The notes under the pieces are model-generated. The model ran no database searches, had not been told where the DNA came from, and saw only the letters and a list, made by a program, of their open reading frames with translations. Shown piece by piece: positions 33,850-41,945 of a DNA stretch of 64,000 nt. The stretch covers positions 3,905 through 67,904 of the forward strand of contig CABUUB010000003.1 in NCBI GenBank assembly GCA_902494625.1. The letters are read 5' to 3'. Each line of letters starts with the position of its first letter. The first letter of the stretch is position 1. Position numbers and translations under genes: made by a program. Source of the DNA: an uncultured Collinsella sp. (lineage in GTDB: Bacteria > Actinomycetota > Coriobacteriia > Coriobacteriales > Coriobacteriaceae).

Positions 33850-33908
33850 ACGAATAGTTTTATATAGCCAATTGTAATTAAAACTATTCGTTCTGACGAA
33901 TAGTTTTA
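33850..33908. promoter_or_regulatory. Three-copy operator upstream of the HTH-kinase gene
   Basis: ACGAATAGTTTTA occurs at 33850-33862 and 33896-33908, and its exact complement TAAAACTATTCGT at 33879-33891. The first copy lies 20 bases before the kinase start codon and overlaps an AT-rich TATATAAAAC promoter-like stretch on the minus strand. It is the obvious target for the protein's own HTH domain. Confidence 0.7.
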
Positions 33909-33991
33909 TGATGTGGTCGGTCAAAGGGCCTGTTGCGCCCCGTCCGCAATTCCTTTATTCTTAACAGGCTTCGCGCGAAAGCGCCAAGTGT

Positions 33992-34066
33992 GCCAGTGTG
34001 GCGCAACGGTAGCGCAACTGATTTGTAATCAGTGGGTTGCAGGTTCGATTCCTGTCACTGGCTCCA
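33992..34066 (+). tRNA. tRNA-Thr (anticodon TGT)
   Basis: Acceptor GCCAGTG/CACTGGC, D-arm GCGC/GCGC, anticodon stem ACTGA/TCAGT with loop TTTGTAA (TGT), T-loop TTCGATT, discriminator T and encoded CCA. Confidence 0.96.
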
Positions 34067-34075
34067 TGAGAGTTT

Positions 34076-34109
34076 CGGGCTCTGTTCCTTATGGGACAGG
34101 GTCCGTTTC
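34076..34109 (+). terminator. Terminator of tRNA-Thr(TGT)
   Basis: CGGGCTCTGTTCC pairs with GGGACAGGGTCCG (three G-U pairs), loop TTAT, then TTTCT. Confidence 0.7.
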
Positions 34110-34181
34110 TATTTATGTCGATAAGTCAGCGGGTTTGGCGCCAACCAAGCTTCAGGTTTGTCTCGTCCTCCAGTTTGTCTA

Positions 34182-34308
34182 AATCTGTAACACCAAGACC
34201 GATATTTGGCATCTAACTGTTACAGATTGAGATGAAACTTAGGGTGTTTTAGGAATATCTTGATTTGTAACATGTAGAAGCGGAATAGGCCTCTTGCTGT
34301 TACAGATC
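34182..34308. repeat. Pair of 47-bp inverted-repeat units (TGTTACAG)
   Basis: Unit 1 has arms AATCTGTAACA (34182-34192) and TGTTACAGATT (34218-34228). Unit 2 has GATTTGTAACA (34262-34272) and TGTTACAGATC (34298-34308). Both are 47 bp long with 25-base centres, 80 bp apart start to start. No gene lies here. They could be paired protein-binding sites or remnants of a small element. Confidence 0.65.
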
Positions 34309-34343
34309 GAGACAAGGGCGGGTGCGGACCTGGATGTCCTGCT

Positions 34344-34409
34344 CGAGCGTGGATTTCTGGACACGCGAGCGAAGAAAATCTCCCGACCGGAGAACGAGCG
34401 TGGATAATT
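34344..34409. repeat. CGAGCGTGGATAATT repeat, copy near 34.4 kb
   Basis: CGAGCGTGGAT occurs at 34344-34354 and again, as CGAGCGTGGATAATT, at 34395-34409, with CTCCCGACCGGAGAA between. The same words recur at 38431-38510, near the other end of the beta-glucoside gene block. Confidence 0.55.
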
Positions 34410-34464
34410 AACTTGGATAGGGAGCTAAGGTAAACACCGATTGTCTATCGACGGCTTTAGAAAC

Positions 34465-34499
34465 AACGACCCCGATTTCATTGTGGAATCGGGGTCGTT
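34465..34499. terminator. Bidirectional terminator downstream of the beta-glucoside PTS operon
   Basis: Perfect 13-bp stem AACGACCCCGATT / AATCGGGGTCGTT with a 9-base loop. It can end minus-strand transcripts from the PTS gene. Confidence 0.7.
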
Positions 34500-34600
34500 T
34501 GTGCCTCAGGAATCCGAATGGATTAATCGAGCTCCTAAGGAACTTTTTGGGTTCTTGCTAATGGTCTGCCGAGGATGTCTCCAATGCAAACAGCGGGCAT

Positions 34601-36001
34601 CTACTCAATATAGCTGGGGTTCTTCTTGATGATCACGCGTGCAGCGATGAAGGAGACGACGATGGCGATGATGGCGACAACGCATGCCAGCACGAAGTTG
34701 CCCATGGACCCATCGGGAGCGATAAAGATGAGTGCCGAAAGAAGGCCGGGGCATGCTCCCGCAACATACTCTTTCAGAACAAAGATGCCTGCAGGGAGTC
34801 CAGCGCAGAGCGCGCCGATTGCCGTGCCGACAAGCAGGCGGGGACGCTCGATGAGGCAACCGTAGAACGCGGGCTCGGTTACGCCACAGAGTGCGGTGAC
34901 GGCAACCGTGGTGACCATACCCCTCTTCTCTTTGTTTCCCTTCATGGCAGTTGCCAGGGCGAGGCTCGTGCCACCAATGCAGAGGTTCGAGATGAATCCA
35001 AAGATAATGGGTGCCCAACCGAGTTGCGCCAGGCTCGTAACTTCGATTGCGATGTAAGCCTTATCGAGACCGAGCATGACGAAATAGGGGTTAAGGGCTG
35101 CCAGGATCGGAGTAGCGATAAATGCCACGTTGTCCATAAGCCACGTGACGGCATCGCTCAGCGCGTAGCCCATCATGCTGCCGGCGGGGCCAAGGATAAT
35201 CAGCTCGACGGGCACGACGATGATCATGGTGAGCAGCGGCTTCAAGAACAGTTTGGTAACGTCGGGAATGATCTTCTGAAGGCCGCGGTCGACAAAGTAC
35301 ATGAATACAACGCCCAGTACGATGGGCACTACCGTACTCGAATAGTCGTTCGTCGGGATGGGAATACCAAGAAAGTCGAGACCCTCGGCACCGCTAATGG
35401 ACGAGCTAATCATGATCGCGCCCAGCAATGCGCCCATGATGGGCTGCATCTTCATGACGGCTGCGAGCTGATAACCAAGATAAACGGGCAAGAAGCTAAA
35501 CGAAGCGCTAAAGATCGCCAACAGGACCTGGGCGGTTCCGCTATCGGTGCTCAATCCGCAATAATTGACCAGGAGATTCTTGATCGAAAGAATGAGTCCG
35601 CCAACGATGAGCGCCGGGACGATGGGCATGAATACCTGTGCAGAGACGTTCCCGAATTTCTCAATCAAGCCCATGGCGGTGTTACCGCTTTTAATGCCTT
35701 CTGCAAGGTCTTTGGCGGTTTGGGCATCGTCGGCAACCGTGCCACCGCCGACTTCGATTCCCGCGAAGTCGAGGAAGTCGTTGTAAGCCTCGGTGACGTT
35801 GGGGCCGATGATCACCTGAAGCTGGCCACCGCTGACTACTGCCCCGAGCGCCTGATCGGCCGATTTGGCGAGCTGGAGATCGATGATCGAGGTGTCTCGT
35901 GCGTCGATGCGAAGGCGCGTCGCACAATGAGTTACCGATGTAATGTTCTCTTTGCCGCCAACAGCCTTTAGGACTGTTTCGGACATTGCCTGATATTTCA
36001 T
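34601..36001 (-). CDS. PTS beta-glucoside-type transporter subunit EIIBC
   Basis: Membrane permease that takes up and phosphorylates a beta-glucoside. The 466 residues begin with an EIIB domain whose phospho-cysteine is Cys26 (TSVTHCATRLR), followed by the EIIC domain with about ten helices (FMPIVPALIVGGLILSIKNL, GVTEPAFYGCLIERP). There is no C-terminal EIIA domain, unlike BglP/BglF, so a separate EIIA is needed. It starts nine bases after the 6-phospho-beta-glucosidase gene and shares its transcript. Sugar specificity (cellobiose, arbutin, salicin) cannot be settled. Confidence 0.9.
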   Translation of the reverse strand: MKYQAMSETVLKAVGGKENITSVTHCATRLRIDARDTSIIDLQLAKSADQALGAVVSGGQLQVIIGPNVTEAYNDFLDFAGIEVGGGTVADDAQTAKDLAEGIKSGNTAMGLIEKFGNVSAQVFMPIVPALIVGGLILSIKNLLVNYCGLSTDSGTAQVLLAIFSASFSFLPVYLGYQLAAVMKMQPIMGALLGAIMISSSISGAEGLDFLGIPIPTNDYSSTVVPIVLGVVFMYFVDRGLQKIIPDVTKLFLKPLLTMIIVVPVELIILGPAGSMMGYALSDAVTWLMDNVAFIATPILAALNPYFVMLGLDKAYIAIEVTSLAQLGWAPIIFGFISNLCIGGTSLALATAMKGNKEKRGMVTTVAVTALCGVTEPAFYGCLIERPRLLVGTAIGALCAGLPAGIFVLKEYVAGACPGLLSALIFIAPDGSMGNFVLACVVAIIAIVVSFIAARVIIKKNPSYIE

Positions 36002-36010
36002 CTCTTTCTC

Positions 36011-37429
36011 CTAACCTTCCTGCTCCTGATACTTCGAGATAAGGTCTCGGTACCAATACCAGCTCTTTTTGGGGGTGCGCTCCAGATTGTTCTCGAAGTC
36101 GATATGGACAAGTCCGTATCGTTTTTCGTAGCCGTTGATCCAGCTATACAGATCCATCGTCGACCAGAGGTAGTAGCCCTCAACGCGCGCGCCGTCGCGC
36201 TTAGCCCTCATCATGTGCTCGATGAACTGGCCCAGAAGCTCGATGCGGTCATCATCGTGGATCATTCCGTCTGCGTCTGGTTGCTCATAGGCGCCGTGTC
36301 CGTTTTCCGTAATAAAGATGCGGGGCGCGTCATAGCGCTCGTGGACATCCATGATGGTTGAATACATGCAACTTGGGAGTATTTCGCGGCCCCATTTATT
36401 GCGGGGAACATTGCTGTCGCGGGCGCTTTCAAACAAGGGCGCAATGCATTTTCCTTCGACCTTTTTGCTCGAACCGCCCTTATTGTTCGCCGAAACGGCA
36501 AGCTCTCCACCGTGCCAGTCGGTTACATACTCTCGGCAATACACGTTGAGTCCAATAAAATCGACTTTACCGTCTCTGAATTCTTCTACGTCATTTGGGG
36601 ATCGATAGAGCGAGACGCCAAGTTTTTCAAGGATTTCGTCCATTTCTGGCGGCAGTTGACCCTGAAGCGCTGGTGCCAGAATCATGCGATTGGCGAAAAA
36701 GTCTGCGTATCGAAATACGTCATCAGGATGCTCGGTTGCCGGGTCGAGTTCGACAACGCCGCCATCGTGGACGGCGCCGATGATGCCGTCGTAGCCCATT
36801 TGACGATATGCTCGGACTGCGAGTGCGCTTGCGCGCATCAGGTTGTATTGAAACTGCATGTACGACTGAACGTCGAGCGATCGATTGGGGGGATAGTTGC
36901 CCAACATGTTTACGCAGTAGCTGTAGAAATGCGGCTCGTTAACGGTAGCCCAGATTTTGACGCGGTCTCCAAAGCGCTCAAAGCAAATCTTGGCGTATTT
37001 GCAGAACCACTCTGCCATGTCGTTGTTCAGCCATCCGCCTTTGCAAGCAAGCGTGAATGGCAGATCGTAATGGAACAGCGTAACGTTGGGCTCTATGCCA
37101 TTTTCGAGGCAGCAATCAATGACTCGATTATAAAAATCGATACCCTCTTCATTCACTTCGCCGATACCCGTGGGGATGATTCGACTCCATGAAAGAGAGA
37201 AGCGATAGGTGTTTTGTCCGCCTTCTTTCATCATGCGGATATCTTCTTCATAGCGATGGTAGAAGTCGCAAGATACATCACCGTCAACATGGTTGATGTT
37301 CTTATTGCTTGTGTGGTTAAAGAAATCCCACTCGCCGAGGCCTTTGCCGTCTTCGTTCCAGGCACCCTCGCACTGATAAGACGCCGTGGCGGAACCCCAG
37401 AGAAACGGCATGTTGTTCACGTTGCCCAT
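36011..37429 (-). CDS. 6-phospho-beta-glucosidase (GH1)
   Basis: Hydrolyses phosphorylated beta-glucosides delivered by the adjacent PTS. The 472 residues form a GH1 barrel: N-terminal FLWGSATASYQCEG, acid/base Glu165 in TVNEPHF and nucleophile Glu375 in IFITENGHG. AGGGGA sits just before ATG 37429, so I prefer it to two in-frame ATGs 15-18 bases upstream. First gene of the two-gene minus-strand operon, divergent from an RpiR-type regulator. Confidence 0.93.
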   Translation of the reverse strand: MGNVNNMPFLWGSATASYQCEGAWNEDGKGLGEWDFFNHTSNKNINHVDGDVSCDFYHRYEEDIRMMKEGGQNTYRFSLSWSRIIPTGIGEVNEEGIDFYNRVIDCCLENGIEPNVTLFHYDLPFTLACKGGWLNNDMAEWFCKYAKICFERFGDRVKIWATVNEPHFYSYCVNMLGNYPPNRSLDVQSYMQFQYNLMRASALAVRAYRQMGYDGIIGAVHDGGVVELDPATEHPDDVFRYADFFANRMILAPALQGQLPPEMDEILEKLGVSLYRSPNDVEEFRDGKVDFIGLNVYCREYVTDWHGGELAVSANNKGGSSKKVEGKCIAPLFESARDSNVPRNKWGREILPSCMYSTIMDVHERYDAPRIFITENGHGAYEQPDADGMIHDDDRIELLGQFIEHMMRAKRDGARVEGYYLWSTMDLYSWINGYEKRYGLVHIDFENNLERTPKKSWYWYRDLISKYQEQEG

Positions 37430-37496
37430 GAATCCCCTTTCCATCATTCAACACGGTGGATACGTGTGACGGAATTACGATTAAGATGACGTCAAC

Positions 37497-37538
37497 TGAT
37501 TTGAATCATAGGAGAACGACCAAAGCTGTTTGATTCAA
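37497..37538. promoter_or_regulatory. Putative operator between GH1 and RpiR genes
   Basis: TGATTTGAATCA (37497-37508) is a palindrome with a two-base centre, and the related TTGATTCAA lies at 37530-37538, in the divergent promoter region. Likely target of the adjacent RpiR-type regulator. Confidence 0.5.
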
Positions 37539-37580
37539 TAAATGAACCATAATATCGAGGAGAGCGGAAAGAGGGATCAC

Positions 37581-38414
37581 GTGAATATCAATGACTTCGA
37601 TGTGCTCAATCGCATTAGCTCCATCATCAACAGCGAGTTTGGGTCAAACGATGCCGCCATCGCTCGATATCTCATCGCTCACATTAGGCGTTCGAGCGAA
37701 ATCAATGTTGCCGCAATAACCCGCGATGCATTCGTGACCCGTTCCGCTGTTCGTCGTTTCTGCAATCGATTGGGCTACCAGTCTCTTAGCGATTTGAAAG
37801 AATCATTTACTCAATCAGTCTTTCCAAGCGACTTAAGCCATCGAGAGGAGGAATTTGGCTACGAGGAGTACAGGGCAGAGCTCGACGTTCGCATGATCGA
37901 GATGTTCGCTGAGGTCGAAAGCGGCGTGTCCGATATCGCTATTAAGCACCTTGCCGACGAAATTGATGGCCATAAAAACGTTGAAATCTGGTGCACCAAT
38001 AATGTGAGCGCCAACCTCGTACGATTTCAGCAGGAAATGTTTTATGCGGGCAAGATAGTTCGCATAGTTGCTGGGGCTAACGTCGCGGAATTGAAAAACA
38101 TGGGAGACGCTTCGCAGTCATTGATAATTCTCGTATCGGTCTCCGGGCTATTTGTGTCACAGGCGCGTGAGTATCTTGATTGCCGTTCGGGCAGGAAGAT
38201 TCTAATTACTGCGTTTAGCAACGATGACAAATCGAGGTCTTTTGACCGTGTATATCGTCTTGGTAATGCGGGAAACGGAATTGACCGACTCGGCGTTTAT
38301 TCGAAATACGCCATGACTTATTTCTTCGACTTGCTATCGTCGTGTTACTTGAGTCGCTACCCCTGCACCAAGGGGGAGCCGCTCTATGGGTCTACTTTGG
38401 CTTGGCCCGAGTAG
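37581..38414 (+). CDS. RpiR/MurR family transcriptional regulator
   Basis: A 277-residue regulator with an N-terminal HTH_6 domain (YLIAHIRRSSEINVAAITRD and SAVRRFCNRLGYQSLSDLK) and a C-terminal SIS-like sugar-phosphate fold (VSVSGLFVSQAREYL). GTG 37581 has AGAGGG six bases before it; the ATG at 37542 has no ribosome site. It is divergent from the GH1-PTS operon and most likely controls it in response to a phospho-sugar. The SIS half is more divergent than usual. Confidence 0.86.
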   Translation: MNINDFDVLNRISSIINSEFGSNDAAIARYLIAHIRRSSEINVAAITRDAFVTRSAVRRFCNRLGYQSLSDLKESFTQSVFPSDLSHREEEFGYEEYRAELDVRMIEMFAEVESGVSDIAIKHLADEIDGHKNVEIWCTNNVSANLVRFQQEMFYAGKIVRIVAGANVAELKNMGDASQSLIILVSVSGLFVSQAREYLDCRSGRKILITAFSNDDKSRSFDRVYRLGNAGNGIDRLGVYSKYAMTYFFDLLSSCYLSRYPCTKGEPLYGSTLAWPE

Positions 38415-38430
38415 TTGCGGCTCTTTAGTT

Positions 38431-38510
38431 CTCCCGCCTGGAGAATGAGCGTGGATAATTTGCCGCTTTGGCCTTAGGGTCGCGCTAAAAGTGGGAGATT
38501 ATCCACGCTC
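38431..38510. repeat. CGTGGATAAT palindromic repeat near 38.4 kb
   Basis: GAGCGTGGATAAT (38447-38459) pairs exactly with ATTATCCACGCTC (38498-38510). Preceding CTCCCGCCTGGAGAA parallels CTCCCGACCGGAGAA near 34.4 kb, so the two loci share one repeat family. Confidence 0.6.
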
Positions 38511-38715
38511 GATCGTGTCGTGGAAGGCCGATCGCGACCTATGTAATAGTGCAAGAGAGCCGTTATCGAAGGTCGACACCGCAAGCGTACTCCACCGTGA
38601 CAAAGTGTTCCCTTGGGAAATGTCACCAGCGTAGCGAAATCCACCGTTCTTCATATCTAAACTCAACAAAACCGCAGGTCGAAGGTATATAGATACGCCC
38701 GGCACCGTGTATCTA

Positions 38716-38755
38716 GAGGTTTTCGTTGACAGCCCCCAAGGTTGCATCGTATTAT
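38716..38755 (+). promoter_or_regulatory. Promoter of the tRNA-Tyr-Thr-Met-tuf operon
   Basis: TTGACA (38726-38731), an 18-base spacer and TATTAT (38750-38755). The block GAGGTTTTCGTTGACAGC (38716-38733) recurs with one change before rpmG at 40547-40564. Confidence 0.8.
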
Positions 38756-38817
38756 CTTTTTCGTTCGCGGGGGCGGCGGTCCAAAAGACCAAAGAACCTG
38801 CGGATACTTGAACGATT

Positions 38818-38899
38818 GGGAGTTTGCCCGAGTGGTTAATGGGGACGGGCTGTAAACCCGTTGGCTCTGCCTACATAGGTTCGAATCCTATAGCTCCCA
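38818..38899 (+). tRNA. tRNA-Tyr (anticodon GTA)
   Basis: Class II tRNA with a long variable arm. Acceptor GGGAGTT/AGCTCCC, anticodon loop CTGTAAA (GTA), T-loop TTCGAAT. CCA is not encoded (ACCC follows). First of three tRNAs before tuf. Confidence 0.95.
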
Positions 38900-38909
38900 C
38901 CCGTCAAGT

Positions 38910-38985
38910 GCCTGTATAGCTCAGTCGGTAGAGCACTTCGTTGGTAACGAAGAGGTCACCAGTTCAAGTCTGGTTGCAGGCTCCA
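38910..38985 (+). tRNA. tRNA-Thr (anticodon GGT)
   Basis: Acceptor GCCTGTA/TGCAGGC, D-arm GCTC/GAGC, anticodon stem CTTCG/CGAAG with loop TTGGTAA (GGT), T-loop TTCAAGT, encoded CCA. Confidence 0.96.
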
Positions 38986-38988
38986 TCC

Positions 38989-39065
38989 GGCGGTGTAGCT
39001 CAGTTGGTTAGAGCACACGGTTCATACCCGTGGCGTCACTGGTTCGAATCCAGTCACCGCTACCA
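38989..39065 (+). tRNA. tRNA-Met (anticodon CAT), elongator type
   Basis: Acceptor GGCGGTG/CACCGCT, anticodon stem CACGG/CCGTG with loop TTCATAC (CAT), T-loop TTCGAAT, encoded CCA. It lacks the initiator features (three G-C pairs next to the loop, unpaired position 1), so elongator Met is preferred; a tRNA-Ile2 read-out is not excluded. Confidence 0.92.
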
Positions 39066-39161
39066 TAGGTAACACGGTGGCTTCTCAATAGTATGTTGAG
39101 AGGCCACTATGGTATAAAGGCAAAGTCCCGTCCGGGGACGACCTGTTTAGAGGAGGGCTTT

Positions 39162-40352
39162 ATGGCCAAAGAGAAGTTTGAGCGCACTAAGCCGCATGTT
39201 AACATCGGCACCATTGGTCACGTCGACCACGGCAAGACCACGCTGACCGCTGCCATCACCAAGGTTCTCTCCGAGACCGAGGGCTGCAAGGCTGACTTCA
39301 CTGCGTTCGAGAACATCGACAAGGCTCCCGAGGAGCGCGAGCGCGGCATTACGATCTCCGTCTCCCACGTCGAGTACGAGACTGCTGCCCGTCACTACGC
39401 TCACGTTGACTGCCCGGGCCACGCTGACTACGTCAAGAACATGATCTCCGGTGCTGCTCAGATGGACGGCGCTATCCTGGTCATCGCCGCTACCGACGGC
39501 CCCATGGCTCAGACCCGCGAGCACATCCTGCTCGCCCGTCAGGTCGGCGTTCCCTACATCGTCGTCTTCCTGAACAAGTGCGACATGGTCGACGATGACG
39601 AGCTCATCGACCTCGTCGAGATGGAGACCCGTGAGCTCCTCTCCGAGTACGATTTCCCCGGCGACGACATCCCCGTCATCCGTGGTTCCGCTCTGGGCGC
39701 TCTCGAGGGCGACGCCAAGTGGATGGACGCTATCCGCGAGCTCATGAAGGCCGTCGACGAGTACATCCCGACGCCTGCTCGTAACAACGACCTCCCGTTC
39801 CTGATGGCCGTTGAGGACGTTATGACCATCTCCGGCCGTGGTACCGTTGCTACCGGCCGTGTCGAGCGCGGTGAGCTCAAGCTCAACGAGCCCGTCGAGA
39901 TCGTCGGCATCAAGGATACCCAGAACACCGTCGTTACCGGTATCGAGATGTTCCGTAAGTCCATGGACTTCTGCGAGGCTGGCGACAACGTCGGTCTGCT
40001 GCTCCGCGGCATCAAGCGCGAGGACATCGAGCGCGGCCAGGTTCTCTGCAAGCCCGGTTCGGTTACCCCGCACACCAAGTTCACCGGTGAGATCTACGTT
40101 CTGACCAAGGAGGAGGGCGGCCGTCACACCCCGTTCTTCGATGGTTATCGTCCTCAGTTCTACTTCCGTACCACCGACGTTACCGGTACGGTCAAGCTCC
40201 CCGAGGGCACCGAGATGGCTATGCCTGGTGACCACATCACCATCGAGGGCGACCTCATCCACCCGATCGCCATGGAGGAGGGCCTGCGCTTCGCTATCCG
40301 CGAGGGTGGCCACACCGTCGGTTCGGGCATCGTCTCCACGATCATTGAGTAA
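39162..40352 (+). CDS. tuf: Elongation factor Tu
   Basis: GTPase that delivers aminoacyl-tRNA to the ribosome. The 396 residues include G1 GHVDHGKT (19-26), [20 protein letters not shown] and the two beta-barrel domains. GAGGAGGG fixes the ATG at 39162. It is in the ancestral tRNA-tuf-rpmG-secE-nusG-rplKA neighbourhood, apart from the rpsL/fusA str operon, and is probably co-transcribed with the preceding tRNAs. Confidence 0.99.
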   Translation: MAKEKFERTKPHVNIGTIGHVDHGKTTLTAAITKVLSETEGCKADFTAFENIDKAPEERERGITISVSHVEYETAARHYAHVDCPGHADYVKNMISGAAQMDGAILVIAATDGPMAQTREHILLARQVGVPYIVVFLNKCDMVDDDELIDLVEMETRELLSEYDFPGDDIPVIRGSALGALEGDAKWMDAIRELMKAVDEYIPTPARNNDLPFLMAVEDVMTISGRGTVATGRVERGELKLNEPVEIVGIKDTQNTVVTGIEMFRKSMDFCEAGDNVGLLLRGIKREDIERGQVLCKPGSVTPHTKFTGEIYVLTKEEGGRHTPFFDGYRPQFYFRTTDVTGTVKLPEGTEMAMPGDHITIEGDLIHPIAMEEGLRFAIREGGHTVGSGIVSTIIE

Positions 40353-40380
40353 ATTAGCTCTTTGATATAACTGACTTAGA

Positions 40381-40414
40381 GAACCCGGCACTTATATGGG
40401 TGCCGGGTTCTTTT
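40381..40414 (+). terminator. Terminator of tuf
   Basis: GAACCCGGCAC / GTGCCGGGTTC with an 8-base loop and TTTT. Confidence 0.9.
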
Positions 40415-40546
40415 CTGCAATGGATATTGAGCCGTTGCTGGTGCCGAGAGGATCGATAATGGTCCTGGATGCACCGTCGATTAGCTCTCGATGGCTTCAT
40501 TGATGTGTTCCAAATATGAATGGATCCACCGAGAACCAATTGACTC

Positions 40547-40586
40547 GAGGTTTTCATTGACAGCACTTACGTGGAGCTGATAAAGT
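40547..40586 (+). promoter_or_regulatory. Promoter of rpmG-tRNA-Trp-secE-nusG
   Basis: TTGACA (40557-40562) with TGATAAAGT (-10 region 40579-40586). The upstream block GAGGTTTTCATTGACAGC matches that of the tRNA-tuf promoter at 17 of 18 bases. Confidence 0.75.
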
Positions 40587-40631
40587 AACAACTCGTGCCC
40601 GTACGGGGCGGAAATGAAAGGTTCAGGATAC

Positions 40632-40781
40632 ATGCGTACTCTAGTTACTCTTGCGTGCACTGAGTGCAAGCGCCGCAACTATACGACCACCAAGAACAAG
40701 TCGACCATGCCTGATCGTATGGAGATCAAGAAGTATTGCCCCTGGTGCCGTCACCACACGCTGCACAAAGAGACTCGCTAG
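40632..40781 (+). CDS. rpmG: 50S ribosomal protein L33
   Basis: Small ribosomal protein of 49 residues, starting [13 protein letters not shown]. Four zinc-binding cysteines are present as two CxxC pairs (Cys9/Cys12 and Cys36/Cys39, in YCPWCRHH), so this is the C+ type that depends on zinc. It lies between the tuf terminator and tRNA-Trp, directly behind a strong promoter, the usual place before secE. Basic composition and length are typical. Confidence 0.97.
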   Translation: MRTLVTLACTECKRRNYTTTKNKSTMPDRMEIKKYCPWCRHHTLHKETR

Positions 40782-40794
40782 TCTCTAGTCACAT

Positions 40795-40870
40795 ACGCCA
40801 GTAGTTCAATTGGTAGAGCATCGGTCTCCAAAACCGAGTGTTGAGGGTTCGAGTCCTTCCTGGCGTGCCA
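40795..40870 (+). tRNA. tRNA-Trp (anticodon CCA)
   Basis: Acceptor ACGCCAG/CTGGCGT, anticodon stem TCGGT/ACCGA with loop CTCCAAA (CCA), T-loop TTCGAGT, discriminator G, encoded CCA. Between rpmG and secE, as in many Gram-positives. Confidence 0.96.
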
Positions 40871-40879
40871 GTCATTATT

Positions 40880-40910
40880 CCGTAAGCTCCCATTTGGGGG
40901 CTTACGGTTT
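40880..40910 (+). terminator. Hairpin after tRNA-Trp
   Basis: CCGTAAGCTCCC / GGGGGCTTACGG stem (one G-U pair), loop ATTT, then TTTA. It could partly separate tRNA-Trp from secE. Confidence 0.65.
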
Positions 40911-40946
40911 ACTCATGTATAAGCGCATTGCGCGGAGGTAACCCAA

Positions 40947-41285
40947 ATGGCCAACAAGAAGAACAAGAAGAAGGCTCAGCAGCCGGCACCTGCCAACAGC
41001 GCTGCCGCCAACTCCAAGGTTGAGGCCAAGAAGGCCGTTGCCAAGAAGAACGAGAAGGCTGCGAAGTCCAAGAAGAACGAGAAGCCTGGTTTCTTCGCCC
41101 GCACCAAGAAGTATTTCGCTTCGGTCAAGTCCGAGATGAAGCGTGTCACGTGGCCCGACAAGAAGGAACTCGTGAACTACTCGGTCGTCGTTTGCGCTTC
41201 TCTGGTCGTCGTCGGCGTCGTCATCGCTCTGCTCGATGCTGGCTTTGGCGAGGCTCTTGCTCTGTTCTCTGGATTGAGGGGCTAA
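40947..41285 (+). CDS. secE: Preprotein translocase subunit SecE
   Basis: Essential clamp of the SecYEG channel. The 112 residues have a Lys/Ala-rich cytoplasmic N-terminus of about 50 residues, the conserved amphipathic segment FASVKSEMKRVTWPDKKEL, and one C-terminal membrane helix (YSVVVCASLVVVGVVIALL). GGAGG precedes the ATG. nusG follows after three bases. Confidence 0.97.
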   Translation: MANKKNKKKAQQPAPANSAAANSKVEAKKAVAKKNEKAAKSKKNEKPGFFARTKKYFASVKSEMKRVTWPDKKELVNYSVVVCASLVVVGVVIALLDAGFGEALALFSGLRG

Positions 41286-41288
41286 ACC

Positions 41289-41825
41289 ATGTCTAAGCGT
41301 TGGTACGTCGTTCACACTTACTCCGGATACGAGAACCGCGTAAAGTCCGATCTCGAGCATCGTATCGAGACCATGGGCATGCAGGACCGTATCTTTGATA
41401 TCGAGATTCCTATGGAGCGCGTCACCGAGATCAAAGAGGGTGGCAAGCGCGAGACCAAGGATTCCAAGATCTTCCCGGGTTATGTCCTGGTCCGCATGGA
41501 GATGGATGACGATGCTTGGACGTGTGTTCGCAACACGCCCGGCGTCACCGGTTTCCTAGGCGGCAACGGCAAGCCCGCTCCGCTTTCCCGTGACGAGTAC
41601 AACAAGATGACTCGTCGTCCCGGTAAGGGCGATTCGCCCAAGCGCACCTCGGTTGATATTCAGGTCGGCACGTCCGTCCGCGTCACCGATGGCCCGCTTA
41701 CCGACTTTGATGGCAAGGTCTCCGAGGTTAACACCGAGGCTGGCAAGCTCAAGGTCACGCTGATGATCTTTGGCCGCGAGACGCCGGTCGAGCTCGACTT
41801 TAACCAGGTCGCTGTCATCGCTTAA
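41289..41825 (+). CDS. nusG: Transcription termination/antitermination protein NusG
   Basis: Binds RNA polymerase and couples it to the ribosome or Rho. The 178 residues have the NGN domain (RWYVVHTYSGYENRVKSDLE, then KIFPGYVLVRMEM) and a C-terminal KOW domain (VRVTDGPLTDFDGKVSEVN). Directly behind secE, in the standard order. Confidence 0.98.
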   Translation: MSKRWYVVHTYSGYENRVKSDLEHRIETMGMQDRIFDIEIPMERVTEIKEGGKRETKDSKIFPGYVLVRMEMDDDAWTCVRNTPGVTGFLGGNGKPAPLSRDEYNKMTRRPGKGDSPKRTSVDIQVGTSVRVTDGPLTDFDGKVSEVNTEAGKLKVTLMIFGRETPVELDFNQVAVIA

Positions 41826-41945
41826 GTTTTCGTCCGTTCGCGCGAGCGTGCTTCTTCTGTGACTGCTCATCTCAGGAGTGCTTCTAACACGTGCGTGCTT
41901 ACGATATAGCAAGTACTTCACACTCGTGATTCGAAAGGAATGACC

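Larger units (their letters stand above)
38415..38817. other. Intergenic stretch with repeat and promoter
   Basis: About 400 bases without a gene. 38431-38510 holds the CGTGGATAAT palindrome and 38716-38755 the promoter of the tRNA-tuf operon. I see nothing else supported in 38511-38715. Confidence 0.6.

Noticed and set aside
35024..35971. 315-codon plus-strand frame inside the PTS EIIBC gene
   Set aside because: Fully antisense to a well-supported PTS permease, without a recognisable domain.
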